Source: Bacteroidales bacterium
GTDB taxonomy: Bacteria; Bacteroidota; Bacteroidia; Bacteroidales; Muribaculaceae
DNA length: 47,657 nt
Reading direction: 5' to 3'
NCBI GenBank assembly: GCA_014800895.1
Contig: JAAVFG010000007.1
Span: 1 to 47,657 of the forward strand
This document shows, one piece after another, positions 1-7,686 of this stretch. The number at the start of each line of letters is the position of its first letter. Positions within the stretch are counted from its first letter, which is position 1. Below the pieces are notes generated by a model. That model worked only from the letters and a program-made list of their open reading frames with translations, was not told the origin of the DNA and did not search any database. The position numbers were made by a program, and so were the translations under genes.

Positions 1-181
1 CGCTTGTCTTATAGGTTTCAAGTTCATTGTAGATGAAATTTATGTCAAGTTCGGGGTGACCTTCCATTATCTCCCTTATGGCCTTTGGAAGCGGAGTGGA
101 ATTGAAACGATATGAGAAGGTCCCGGCATTGGCCATTAGAAAAGTTATGACCGCTGCTATAATTGTAATAATGCGCAACAT
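1..181 (-). CDS. TonB-dependent receptor, N-terminal fragment (STN domain)
   Basis: Only the first 60 codons lie in the window; the gene runs off the left edge. The reading starts at the ATG at 181-179 and gives a hydrophobic signal peptide ending in MANAGTFSYRF. It is followed by the pattern of a secretin/TonB short N-terminal (STN) domain: STPLPKAIREI, then DINFIYNELETYKTS. In Bacteroidetes this domain sits before the plug and barrel of outer-membrane receptors that signal to a FecR-type anti-sigma factor. The start lies 4 bases beyond the anti-sigma stop codon, so the three genes 1317 to 1 read as one operon. The domain family is fairly clear; the substrate cannot be known from this fragment. 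Confidence 0.72.
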   Translation of the reverse strand, partial: MLRIITIIAAVITFLMANAGTFSYRFNSTPLPKAIREIMEGHPELDINFIYNELETYKTS

Positions 182-185
182 GGTG

Positions 186-839
186 TCAGTCAATTTTTAT
201 GGTCTTATCCTTGATTTCGATATGGATCTGCCCGAAGTTGTTGAGTCGTTCAACCACCTCCTCTAATGTATTCTCCTGATTCCATCTGAAATACAGACGC
301 AGTGATTCAGATGCCTCATTGCTGAACTCCACCTCGTAGCCATAATATTCTGTAATTTTACCCGCTATGATCTTGAGGGGCTCATTGTCGAACACTATGA
401 TCTCAGGAGTCTTGTCTTTGATCGTATCAACTGACTGGACACTGTCAGGCTTGGCTGTTACCTCGGCGTATTTCGTCCTGGCATCAGCCGGACCGGATGC
501 TTCCTGCCGATGGCTGAGTTGATTTATTCCGATGCAGACAATGGCGGATACGGCAGTGAACGAGACGATGGTTATGGCTATGGTCGCGGCAATGTTCCGT
601 GACATTATTCCTGCCGGCCAAAAACGATGCGTGACTTTGGACCTGAGATGATTCCTTTCAAATCTCTTCCATTCAGCCTCTATGTCGGGGGTCGGGAGTG
701 TCTGAAGGCTCGACTTTGTTTGGTCAAGCAGATCAAACATTTCCTTTACATCAGGATCCCGAAGCATGTCATCAATCTCTGACGGAGTGTAACGCTCCGG
801 GTACTCGATGGCGTCTAAGAATCTGTCTATCTTATCCAT
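186..839 (-). CDS. FecR-like anti-sigma factor with DUF4974-type C-terminus
   Basis: An inner-membrane protein that should hold the adjacent ECF sigma factor inactive until the outer-membrane receptor signals. I start it at the ATG at 839-837, which overlaps the sigma stop codon by a few bases, giving 217 residues; an in-frame ATG 12 codons earlier lies well inside the sigma gene and is less likely. A cytoplasmic N-terminal part of about 75 residues is followed by one membrane segment (IAATIAITIVSFTAVSAIV). The periplasmic part ends in the DUF4974-like pattern PLKIIAGKITEYYGYEVEF...LYFRWNQENTLEEVVERLN. It is shorter than typical FecR proteins (around 300-350 residues) and I see no clear central FecR domain. 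Partner and role follow from gene order. Confidence 0.75.
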   Translation of the reverse strand: MDKIDRFLDAIEYPERYTPSEIDDMLRDPDVKEMFDLLDQTKSSLQTLPTPDIEAEWKRFERNHLRSKVTHRFWPAGIMSRNIAATIAITIVSFTAVSAIVCIGINQLSHRQEASGPADARTKYAEVTAKPDSVQSVDTIKDKTPEIIVFDNEPLKIIAGKITEYYGYEVEFSNEASESLRLYFRWNQENTLEEVVERLNNFGQIHIEIKDKTIKID

Positions 840-1317
840 TCTGAGAAAGTTTTTTACGTAAGACTTCTGTTGCATGACGGAGATGCTTATAGACTGCGAC
901 CTTGCTTATTCCGAAGATTTCCGATATCTCCTGATAGCTTTTACTCTCTGAGAACCTTAGCTCTACGACACGTCGGCAGGCTTCCGTGAGGTCATGTGCA
1001 ACGGTTTTCTGAATCAGGGCGATGGTCTCGTCGTCGGGCCATTCCCCATCCTCTATTTCCCTCTCATCTACTGAATAGACCTCTTTCATGCGGTCGATTG
1101 CAGAGAGAGTACGGATATGTTTCAGGCATCGGTTACGTGTTGCCGCCAGCAGATACGAGGCAGACACGTCAGACCTTCCGGAAACAAGCAGTGTTTCAAA
1201 GACATCGTGCACTATGTCTCTTGCCACATCGTCGTCCCGGAGTATCAGCATCGCAAGCCGGTACATCGCCGCATAATTCGAGCGGAAAAGCAGTTCTATG
1301 TCATCTTTTGTAGTCAT
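832..1317 (-). CDS. ECF-type RNA polymerase sigma-70 factor
   Basis: An alternative sigma factor of the extracytoplasmic-function class, 161 residues, the usual length. Region 2 is visible near residues 8-45 (YAAMYRLAMLILRDDDVARD, then IVHDVFETLL), and region 4 near residues 105-155 (VVELRFSESKSYQEISEIFG, then a helix-turn-helix ending VAVYKHLRHATEVLRKKL). It is the first gene of an operon with the FecR-like anti-sigma and the TonB-dependent receptor. In this arrangement the sigma factor usually activates its own operon and a nutrient-uptake locus. The stop codon overlaps the anti-sigma start, which suggests translational coupling. The target genes are not evident from the window. Confidence 0.9.
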   Translation of the reverse strand: MTTKDDIELLFRSNYAAMYRLAMLILRDDDVARDIVHDVFETLLVSGRSDVSASYLLAATRNRCLKHIRTLSAIDRMKEVYSVDEREIEDGEWPDDETIALIQKTVAHDLTEACRRVVELRFSESKSYQEISEIFGISKVAVYKHLRHATEVLRKKLSQNG

Positions 1318-1680
1318 ACATATATATGACCCCTCACTCGCGAAAAAACTAACCTCTTAAGCGAAAAAAATATTCACATTATCATTGTCTGTCTTGAATA
1401 TGTAGCAGATCCCAAACATTCAGCAAAGGGCTATTCCATTTTTACTATAAATTTACAGTATTTTTGGAATAGATGCAAATTGCCTGCTTATTTTTTGAAA
1501 TTGAATATGTCAAGGAATTGTTTAGAGAATTCCAACCCATTCATCTTAATTACCTGCGGACCTACACAGAGACAAAACTGGAGCAAATATTAAAAATCAA
1601 TGATGGCGGAACATTTGAAAATTAGCGCCGTCTCCATCAGATAGATTTTATAATTAATTTTATATACAAAATTAATTTAT
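1318..1680. other. Gene-free stretch between divergent genes
   Basis: No convincing coding sequence on either strand. It should contain the minus-strand promoter of the sigma operon, but I do not see a clear TAnnTTTG box for it; ECF self-promoters differ from the housekeeping consensus. An inverted repeat (CTATTCCA at 1431-1438 and TGGAATAG at 1465-1472) encloses an A/T-rich loop; its role is unknown. The right end is strongly A/T-rich, leading into the promoter of the C1 peptidase. Confidence 0.5.
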
Positions 1681-1688
1681 TATCTTTG
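1681..1688 (+). promoter_or_regulatory. Bacteroidetes -7 box of the C1 peptidase gene
   Basis: TATCTTTG fits the Bacteroidetes -7 consensus TAnnTTTG and lies 43 bases before the start codon at 1732. The upstream stretch is a run of A/T without a perfect -33 TTTG (TTTT at the expected place). Confidence 0.6.
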
Positions 1689-1731
1689 CTTTATAATACA
1701 ATTCAAACTGAGTAACTCAAATCCGAATCTC

Positions 1732-2961
1732 ATGAAAAGATATTCCATGCTTTTGGCGGCTGCTGCCTTCTGCACCTCCGCTTTCGCTACTGACTTTCAG
1801 GCTCCGGCTTTCGACGACAACAAGATCGAGAACCCCGATTCTACAGGATTTAAATTCACTGATGTAATCGTTATCCCCACCACTTCGGTTAAGGACCAGA
1901 ATAAATCCGGTACTTGCTGGGCTTTCTCCGGCATCTCTACCCTCGAGGATAACGTGATGAAGAATGGCGGTCCGGAACTTGATCTTTCTGAAATGTTCGT
2001 CGTGCGTAATGCTTACATCGACAAGGCCAAGAAATTCATGCGCATGAACGGTAAAGTCAACTTCTCTCAGGGCGGCTCCTTCGCCGATGTGCTCGAGATG
2101 ACCAAGCTATATGGAGCGATGCCCGAAGAAGCCTACAAAGGTCTTAACTACGGCGAGGATAAACATGCCCATTATGAGCTTGAGGAGGCTCTCGAAGCTT
2201 ACCTTAAAGCTGTGATGGCTCGCGGTCAGAGAAACAGCAAACTCTCTACTGCCTGGCTTCCGGGATTTATCGGCATACTTGATGCCTACCTCGGCGAAGT
2301 TCCAGAAGAATTTACATATAACGGCAAGAAATATACTCCGAAGTCTTTTGCAAAGGAGATGAAGATTGCTCCCGAGAACTTTGAGGTTTACACCAGCTTC
2401 ACTCATCATCCCTTCTATGAGGACTTCATCCTTGAAGTGCCCGACAACTGGATCTGGAGCACCTGCCGCAACGTCCCCCTCGATGAGATGCAGCGTATTC
2501 TTGACAACGCTCTTGAAAACGGCTACTCTGTGATGTGGGCTGCCGACGTGAGCGAAGGCGGTTTCAAATGGGCGAAAGGTTATGCGGTGCTTCCCGAAGA
2601 GAAGAAAGAGAAGGATATGACCGACACCGAGCTTTCCCGCTGGGTGAAACTCTCCGACAAGGATCGTGCAAAACAGCGCTTCGATATAAAAGGTCCTGTT
2701 AAAGAGAAGAGCGTGACTCAGGAGTCAAGACAGAATTCTTTCGATAATTTCGAGACCACTGACGACCATGGAATGGTTATCGTCGGCACTGCCACCGACC
2801 AGGAGGGCAACAAATATTATAAAGTGAAAAACTCCTGGGACACTAATCAGATCTATGACGGCTACTTCTATGTCTCTGTGCCCTACTTCCTCGAGAAAAC
2901 ACTAAATATCGGCGTGGATAAGGCAGGTGTCCCCTCCGACATCCAGAAGAAATTCAAATAA
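1732..2961 (+). CDS. Secreted C1-family cysteine peptidase (bleomycin hydrolase / PepC-like)
   Basis: A papain-fold peptidase of the C1B (aminopeptidase C / bleomycin hydrolase) type, 409 residues. A signal peptide is visible (MKRYSMLLAAAAFCTSAFA, cut about residue 19). The active-site cysteine is Cys62 in KDQNKSGTCWAF, the histidine is His346 in DDHGMVIVG and the asparagine is Asn367 in VKNSWD, the canonical order. The signal peptide places it in the periplasm or outside, unlike cytosolic PepC. It stands alone between a Bacteroidetes -7 box and a strong terminator, so it is probably monocistronic. Function as a peptide-trimming enzyme is inferred from the family. Confidence 0.9.
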   Translation: MKRYSMLLAAAAFCTSAFATDFQAPAFDDNKIENPDSTGFKFTDVIVIPTTSVKDQNKSGTCWAFSGISTLEDNVMKNGGPELDLSEMFVVRNAYIDKAKKFMRMNGKVNFSQGGSFADVLEMTKLYGAMPEEAYKGLNYGEDKHAHYELEEALEAYLKAVMARGQRNSKLSTAWLPGFIGILDAYLGEVPEEFTYNGKKYTPKSFAKEMKIAPENFEVYTSFTHHPFYEDFILEVPDNWIWSTCRNVPLDEMQRILDNALENGYSVMWAADVSEGGFKWAKGYAVLPEEKKEKDMTDTELSRWVKLSDKDRAKQRFDIKGPVKEKSVTQESRQNSFDNFETTDDHGMVIVGTATDQEGNKYYKVKNSWDTNQIYDGYFYVSVPYFLEKTLNIGVDKAGVPSDIQKKFK

Positions 2962-2994
2962 TTCAAATAATCTGAAAAGATAATCATTAACTTC

Positions 2995-3035
2995 CGCTCC
3001 CCTTTTATTGTTAAGATAGAAGGGGAGCGTTTTTT
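2995..3035 (+). terminator. Rho-independent terminator of the C1 peptidase gene
   Basis: A 10-bp arm CGCTCCCCTT at 2995-3004 pairs with AAGGGGAGCG at 3020-3029 and is followed at once by six T residues (3030-3035). Confidence 0.85.
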
Positions 3036-3067
3036 ATGTCTCTTCGAAATTATAAAAATATAACCCG

Positions 3068-3862
3068 ATGCAAGTAAAAGCAAAAAAACAACTCGGACAG
3101 CACTTCCTCAAAGATGAGGAGATCGCCCGCCGCATAGCTGAAACAATTTCAAAAGACCAACTCCCCGCTGAGGCGCAGAAATGGAGCGACCTCCCTATCC
3201 TTGAGATAGGACCCGGCATGGGAGTGCTGACCAAATACCTTATCAATTCCGGCAGACAGCTGAAAGCGGTCGAGCTGGATGATGAATCCGTCCGTTTTCT
3301 TAATAAAGTGTATCCCTCTCTCGATGTAATAGAGGGTGATTTCCTCAGGATGGATCTCAATGAGATATATGAGGGAGACTTCGCCCTTATCGGTAATTAT
3401 CCCTATAACATCTCATCGCAGATATTCTTCAAGGTGCTTGATTACAAGGATAAGATTCCGGTAGTAGCCGGTATGCTTCAGAAAGAGGTGGCAGAGCGTA
3501 TCTGCAGCGGTCCGGGCTCAAAAGTATATGGCATCCTATCTGTGCTTCTCCAGGCATGGTATGACTGCGAATACCTCTTCGATGTCGAGCCGGAGGTGTT
3601 TCATCCGGTGCCGAAAGTGAAGAGCGGCGTTTTGCTTCTCACCCGTAATTCCCGCACTGAGCTCGGGTGCGACCCCGTGCTCTTCAAGAAGATTATCAAG
3701 ACCTCCTTCGGAATGCGCCGCAAGACTCTCCGCAATTCGCTTGCCTCCTTCCTCCGTCCCGGCTCGGAGGCATCAAATCTGGAAATTCTCTCCCAGCGTC
3801 CGGAACGCCTTTCAGTAGAAGAATTCATCTCACTTACAAATGCAATACAGAATCAAGCGTAA
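3068..3862 (+). CDS. rsmA: 16S rRNA dimethyladenosine transferase RsmA/KsgA
   Basis: Dimethylates the two adjacent adenines in the 3'-terminal hairpin of 16S rRNA (A1518 and A1519 in E. coli numbering), a late step of small-subunit assembly. The 264 residues match the family length. Visible motifs are the N-terminal KKQLGQHFLKDEEIARRI, the SAM-binding LEIGPGMGVLTKYL near residue 45, and the catalytic NYPYNISSQIFF near residue 110. A C-terminal helical region ends the protein. It starts 33 bases beyond the terminator of the upstream gene. Confidence 0.97.
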   Translation: MQVKAKKQLGQHFLKDEEIARRIAETISKDQLPAEAQKWSDLPILEIGPGMGVLTKYLINSGRQLKAVELDDESVRFLNKVYPSLDVIEGDFLRMDLNEIYEGDFALIGNYPYNISSQIFFKVLDYKDKIPVVAGMLQKEVAERICSGPGSKVYGILSVLLQAWYDCEYLFDVEPEVFHPVPKVKSGVLLLTRNSRTELGCDPVLFKKIIKTSFGMRRKTLRNSLASFLRPGSEASNLEILSQRPERLSVEEFISLTNAIQNQA

Positions 3863-3902
3863 CGAATAGAGATGAAACTTCAATGAGAAGTTGTAAAATT
3901 AT

Positions 3903-3935
3903 TTGCAAGAGTAATAAATAATCGCTAACTTGCAA
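3903..3935. promoter_or_regulatory. Possible operator pair before the S24 repressor gene
   Basis: The palindromic hexamer TTGCAA occurs at 3903-3908 and 3930-3935, 27 bases apart, each beside an AAATTATT-like stretch, in the short gap before the repressor-like gene. Paired palindromes here would suit autoregulation, but this is only a pattern. Confidence 0.3.
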
Positions 3936-3972
3936 AGAAATTATTTAACAACGCTTATAAATCATCACTATT

Positions 3973-4653
3973 ATGACAGTATCTGCGAGCATAGCAAACG
4001 AAGACGGCTCCACGGTAAAGAGCCGCCTTCTTCATTTATTGAAGGAGAAGAGAATGACCCAGACAGAATTTGCGCGTCAGCTGGGTGTCTCCCCCACTTA
4101 TATAGGAGCCATGCGCCGTTCCATTCCGGATGTAAAACTGCGGAAAGTGATGGAGATATTTCCCGACCTCAACCGCGACTGGCTCCTCTATGGCGAAGGG
4201 GAGATGCTTCTTGACCCGGATGAGGATGAGACGCTTATCTCCGACGGTTATCTTGTGCCGCTCCTTCCCGTCAAGGCTTTCGCCGGCAATCTCCAATATT
4301 GGGCGTCCGGCGTGGAATTGCGCGACTGCGAGAAAGTTGTATCCCCGGTGAAAGGTGTGGACTTCGCCATCAGAATCTCAGGCAACAGCATGGAGCCTGA
4401 ATTTCAGAATGGATCAATCCTCTTTATCAAACGTATCAATGAACGCGCTTTCATCCCTTGGGGCAACCCGATGGTGGTCGATACAGAGAACGGCGTATTG
4501 GTAAAGGCTCTCTATCCTTTGGAGCCGGAGGAGGATAACTATATCGAGGCTCGAAGCTATAATCCCTCCTATCCCCCTCTCAAGATACCAGTGACGAGTA
4601 TCTACTCCCTGTATCGTATCCTTTCAGCAACAAAACAATACTCCACAATTTAG
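3973..4653 (+). CDS. XRE-type HTH / S24 peptidase repressor-like regulator
   Basis: A LexA/CI-like regulator of 226 residues. Residues 15-60 contain a helix-turn-helix (EKRMTQTEFARQLGVSPTYI), and residues 95-215 an S24 fold. The catalytic dyad is visible as Ser139 in ISGNSMEPEF and Lys178 in GVLVKAL. An Ala-Gly pair (residues 104-105, in VKAFAGN) lies about 35 residues before the serine, where LexA-family proteins cut themselves. This suggests RecA-stimulated self-cleavage, though a fold-only regulator cannot be excluded. No phage genes are near, so a host stress regulator is more likely than a prophage repressor. The stop codon is 5 bases before the next gene, suggesting co-transcription. 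Confidence 0.85.
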   Translation: MTVSASIANEDGSTVKSRLLHLLKEKRMTQTEFARQLGVSPTYIGAMRRSIPDVKLRKVMEIFPDLNRDWLLYGEGEMLLDPDEDETLISDGYLVPLLPVKAFAGNLQYWASGVELRDCEKVVSPVKGVDFAIRISGNSMEPEFQNGSILFIKRINERAFIPWGNPMVVDTENGVLVKALYPLEPEEDNYIEARSYNPSYPPLKIPVTSIYSLYRILSATKQYSTI

Positions 4654-4658
4654 AAAGA

Positions 4659-5198
4659 ATGAAGCTCACAAATAAAACCGAGAAAATAATACGCGACGCC
4701 ATCCGACGCGCCAAAGATGAGAAACGTCCTCTATCACTTCTATTCGTTTGTTTAGGCAATATCTGCCGCTCTCCGGCAGCCGACGGCATAATGCATGACG
4801 TGGCTGCCAAAGCCGGAATGGAAGATAAGCTTATTATTGACTCCTGCGGCTTCTACGGCGGACATGCCGGAGATCTTCCCGACAGCCGTATGCGTCAGGC
4901 GGGCAGACAGCGCGGCTACGACTTCACTCACCGCAGCCGTACAATCCGACCCACAGACTTCGAGAATTTCGATCTGATTTTCGGGATGGACGACCGCAAC
5001 CTTGCCGACCTTCATGAAGCCGCCCCTACTCTTGAGGCGGAGGAGAAGATCATACCGATGGCGGAACTGGCACAGAATCATCCCGACGTGGATGCCGTGC
5101 CCGATCCTTACTGGTCGGGTGCCGACGGCTTCTATCATGTGCTAAATATCCTTGAAGATGGATGTGGCAGACTTCTTGAGATGATACAGAATTCTTAA
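4659..5198 (+). CDS. Low-molecular-weight protein-tyrosine phosphatase
   Basis: A phosphatase of the Wzb/Etp/arsenate-reductase-like class. The P-loop is VCLGNICRSPAA with nucleophile Cys31 and Arg37 (the CX5R signature), and the general acid is Asp149 in VPDPYW. Total length is 179 residues, about 25 longer than usual because of a charged helical N-terminal extension (MKLTNKTEKIIRDAIRRAKD). The start at 4659 lies just after the S24 gene, so the two are probably one operon. Likely substrates are tyrosine phosphates on proteins; no capsule gene or tyrosine kinase lies beside it. Confidence 0.9.
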   Translation: MKLTNKTEKIIRDAIRRAKDEKRPLSLLFVCLGNICRSPAADGIMHDVAAKAGMEDKLIIDSCGFYGGHAGDLPDSRMRQAGRQRGYDFTHRSRTIRPTDFENFDLIFGMDDRNLADLHEAAPTLEAEEKIIPMAELAQNHPDVDAVPDPYWSGADGFYHVLNILEDGCGRLLEMIQNS

Positions 5199-5225
5199 TT
5201 ATACAAAATTATAAAAATCCTTACC

Positions 5226-6566
5226 ATGCATAAATTCCTTCTCCCAATTATCTATACTCTCCTCCCCCTCCTCTCTCTTGCCGCTCCCTGTAAGGCTGTC
5301 TCCCCCGCTCCGTTGCCGGCATCATTCGACGGCTCGATGATGCCTTACGACTTCGCCGTGACTGACCCGGCTCCCGTTTTTCCTGACTCCCTCAAGCCGG
5401 TGCATGTCAGCTATGTGGCGCGTCACGGCGCCCGCTTTCTGTCATCTCCCAAGACCATTGCATCTGTGGAGAAAGAACTATATAAAGCGGCAACGGAACG
5501 CCGGCTTTCTCCGGAAGGAGATGCGTTCTTTTCCTTACTTAAACAGATCAACGACTCTACCGCGGACAGATGGGGTCTCCTCTCGAAAGTAGGTATTGCC
5601 GAGGAGGAGAGATTAGGTAAGGATATGTATGACCTCGTTCCCTCCCTGATGAAACGCAAGGGGACGCGACTCAACAGCATATCTACCTATGTGCCGCGTG
5701 TGATAATGACGATGTATCAGTTCAATCACTCTTTGGAGCGTCGTAACCAGCATCTGGAAGTCTACACCTCCTCCGGGCACCAATACGACTCGCTATTGCG
5801 CTGCTTCCATGCCTTCAATGATTATGCCCAATATCGGGATTCAGGCGCATGGGTAGAGGTATATGACCGTTTTGTGGATAAACATGTCCCGGCAGCCCCG
5901 GCTCAACGCCTCTTCGGAAAGGAAGCGGATAATAACAAGCATAAGTTACGCAAGCTCACCATGGAGATGTATAACATAGTCCAGGGATGCCGTGCCGCAG
6001 GGTTCGCCCCTCCCACTACGCGATGGTTTACAGTGGATGAATACCGTCAATGCTATCTTGCATCCAATCTTAAGCATTGGCTCCGCAACACTCCCAACGC
6101 TCTCGACCCTTGGTGCGCTCCTGCCACATCAATGCTGATAGAGCGGATTATCGCAGATGCCGACGCGGCTATAGCGAATGATACGGATACGATCTTCAAC
6201 GGATATTTCGGACATGCGGAGACGCTTCTCCCACTCTTTTCCACCTTAAATCTGCCGGGTTGTTATGCAGATACAGATGATTACGATTCCCTTAACGAGT
6301 CGTGGAAACTGGAGGATATCACTCCTTTGGGAGCTAACTTAGCCATCATATTTCTGCGCAGCGATTCAGGCAGAATTTATACGGCGTTCCGGCTTAATGG
6401 TTGCAATATCTCCCCTTGGTCCGGTGCCTCACAAATCATGCCTTGGGAGGAGGTGAAAGATTATTGGCGTGAAAGAATACGCTCCCTATCCCCCGAAGGG
6501 GATGGGAGCGTGGATATCATCGAGACTCCGGCAGCCCGTCAACGCCCGCACGTGCGTATGTTATAG
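5226..6566 (+). CDS. Secreted MINPP-like histidine phosphatase (phytase)
   Basis: A branch-2 histidine phosphatase of 446 residues with a signal peptide (about residues 1-24). The catalytic motif ARHGARF gives His67 in R66-H-G-A-R70. The proton donor motif is HAE at residues 330-332 (GYFGHAETLLPLF) rather than the HD of classical phytases. That feature is characteristic of multiple inositol polyphosphate phosphatases, known from gut Bacteroides, where they remove phosphates from phytate outside the cytoplasm. The gene starts 27 bases after the phosphatase gene on the same strand. Substrate is inferred from the RHGxR plus HAE combination. Confidence 0.87.
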   Translation: MHKFLLPIIYTLLPLLSLAAPCKAVSPAPLPASFDGSMMPYDFAVTDPAPVFPDSLKPVHVSYVARHGARFLSSPKTIASVEKELYKAATERRLSPEGDAFFSLLKQINDSTADRWGLLSKVGIAEEERLGKDMYDLVPSLMKRKGTRLNSISTYVPRVIMTMYQFNHSLERRNQHLEVYTSSGHQYDSLLRCFHAFNDYAQYRDSGAWVEVYDRFVDKHVPAAPAQRLFGKEADNNKHKLRKLTMEMYNIVQGCRAAGFAPPTTRWFTVDEYRQCYLASNLKHWLRNTPNALDPWCAPATSMLIERIIADADAAIANDTDTIFNGYFGHAETLLPLFSTLNLPGCYADTDDYDSLNESWKLEDITPLGANLAIIFLRSDSGRIYTAFRLNGCNISPWSGASQIMPWEEVKDYWRERIRSLSPEGDGSVDIIETPAARQRPHVRML

Positions 6567-6609
6567 ATATCAACGGTACATCTCCAACAAATCCCGGATT
6601 TCATTAAAA

Positions 6610-7662
6610 ATGTATACTCCTCCTTTCAAGATAACCTCACGGATACTCAATCTTGTTGCTGACATTTCAGCTAAGATTGAGCGTTACGCAATATTATTAG
6701 AACATGATGTGAGCCTACGATTACGTAAAGCAAACCGCATCAAGACAATCCATAGTTCACTGGCGATTGAAGGCAACGAACTTTCCGAAGGTGAGGTGCG
6801 TGATATCATCAATGGTCGTAATGTTGTCGCTCCCCTGCGTGAGATACAAGAGGTAAAAAACGCAATCGATACATATGACCTTTTCCCAACGCTTAATCCT
6901 TTTGATGTGAATGATTTGCTCATGGTCCATAAGACAATGATGCAATCATTAGTTGATCATCCGGGACAATGGCGCACAGGAGGGGTAGGAGTATTTGGAG
7001 AAGCCGGATGTATACATGTGGCTCCTCCCGCCAACCTTGTGCCAACCTTAATGGCAGAATTATTTGAATGGTTGAAATGTTCTGATGATCACCTGTTGAT
7101 ACGCTCCTGTGTCTTTCATTACGAATTTGAATTTATACATCCATTTATAGACGGTAACGGTCGCACGGGACGGTTGTGGCAATCTCTCATTCTCTCCAAA
7201 CTTCATCCACTTTTTTCACATCTACCTGTTGAGAATATGGTGTATTCCAACCAGCAGGAATATTACGATGCTATCACTGCTTCTACTGTTGCAGGAGAGT
7301 CAACACCGTTCATTGAATTTATGCTCAGTGAGATCCTTGACACTCTTGCAAGAGGAGAAAGTGATACCCCCGGTGAAACAGTGGAGTATGTACCAATTAA
7401 GCATAATGGTATATTTCCTAATAATATTCCTATTATATTTCCTAATAACATTCGCTCCAAGTATCCCGGGATTGCCGAAATTGTTTGGCATATAGCATCC
7501 CTCCTTAATAACACGCCGGGAGCAACCGCCAGCCAAATTGGGGAAGCTATGGGGATAAGCGACCGAATGGTTCGCAATCACATTTCAACTCTTCGCCGAC
7601 TTGGCATTATAGAGCGTGTGGGGAGTAATAAATCCGGATATTGGAAAGTGAACAGAAAATAA
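6610..7662 (+). CDS. Fic-domain protein with N-terminal inhibitory motif and C-terminal winged helix
   Basis: A 350-residue Fic protein, start taken at the ATG at 6610; an upstream in-frame ATG lies inside the phytase gene. The Fic core HPFIDGNGRTGR (residues 177-188) is intact with catalytic His177, so AMP or another NMP can probably be transferred to a target. An inhibitory-helix motif, S50-L-A-I-E54-G55-N, fits the S/T-x-x-x-E-G/N signature of class II Fic proteins, where the glutamate blocks ATP until released. The last 65 residues read as a winged helix (TASQIGEAMGISDRMVRNHI). The linker holds a repeated IFPNNI motif. Likely self-inhibited and DNA-associated; the target is unknown. Confidence 0.88.
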   Translation: MYTPPFKITSRILNLVADISAKIERYAILLEHDVSLRLRKANRIKTIHSSLAIEGNELSEGEVRDIINGRNVVAPLREIQEVKNAIDTYDLFPTLNPFDVNDLLMVHKTMMQSLVDHPGQWRTGGVGVFGEAGCIHVAPPANLVPTLMAELFEWLKCSDDHLLIRSCVFHYEFEFIHPFIDGNGRTGRLWQSLILSKLHPLFSHLPVENMVYSNQQEYYDAITASTVAGESTPFIEFMLSEILDTLARGESDTPGETVEYVPIKHNGIFPNNIPIIFPNNIRSKYPGIAEIVWHIASLLNNTPGATASQIGEAMGISDRMVRNHISTLRRLGIIERVGSNKSGYWKVNRK

Positions 7663-7686
7663 ATATCTGAAAAACAGCCTTAGAAT

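Noticed and set aside
3973..4653. Prophage repressor
   Set aside because: The S24 protein is phage-repressor-like, but there are no integrase, structural or lysis genes in the window and its neighbours are housekeeping genes.
6469..6609. Upstream extension of the Fic protein
   Set aside because: The frame is open back to 6469 but overlaps the phytase C-terminus; the extension has no Fic-like features, whereas the ATG at 6610 begins the conserved part.
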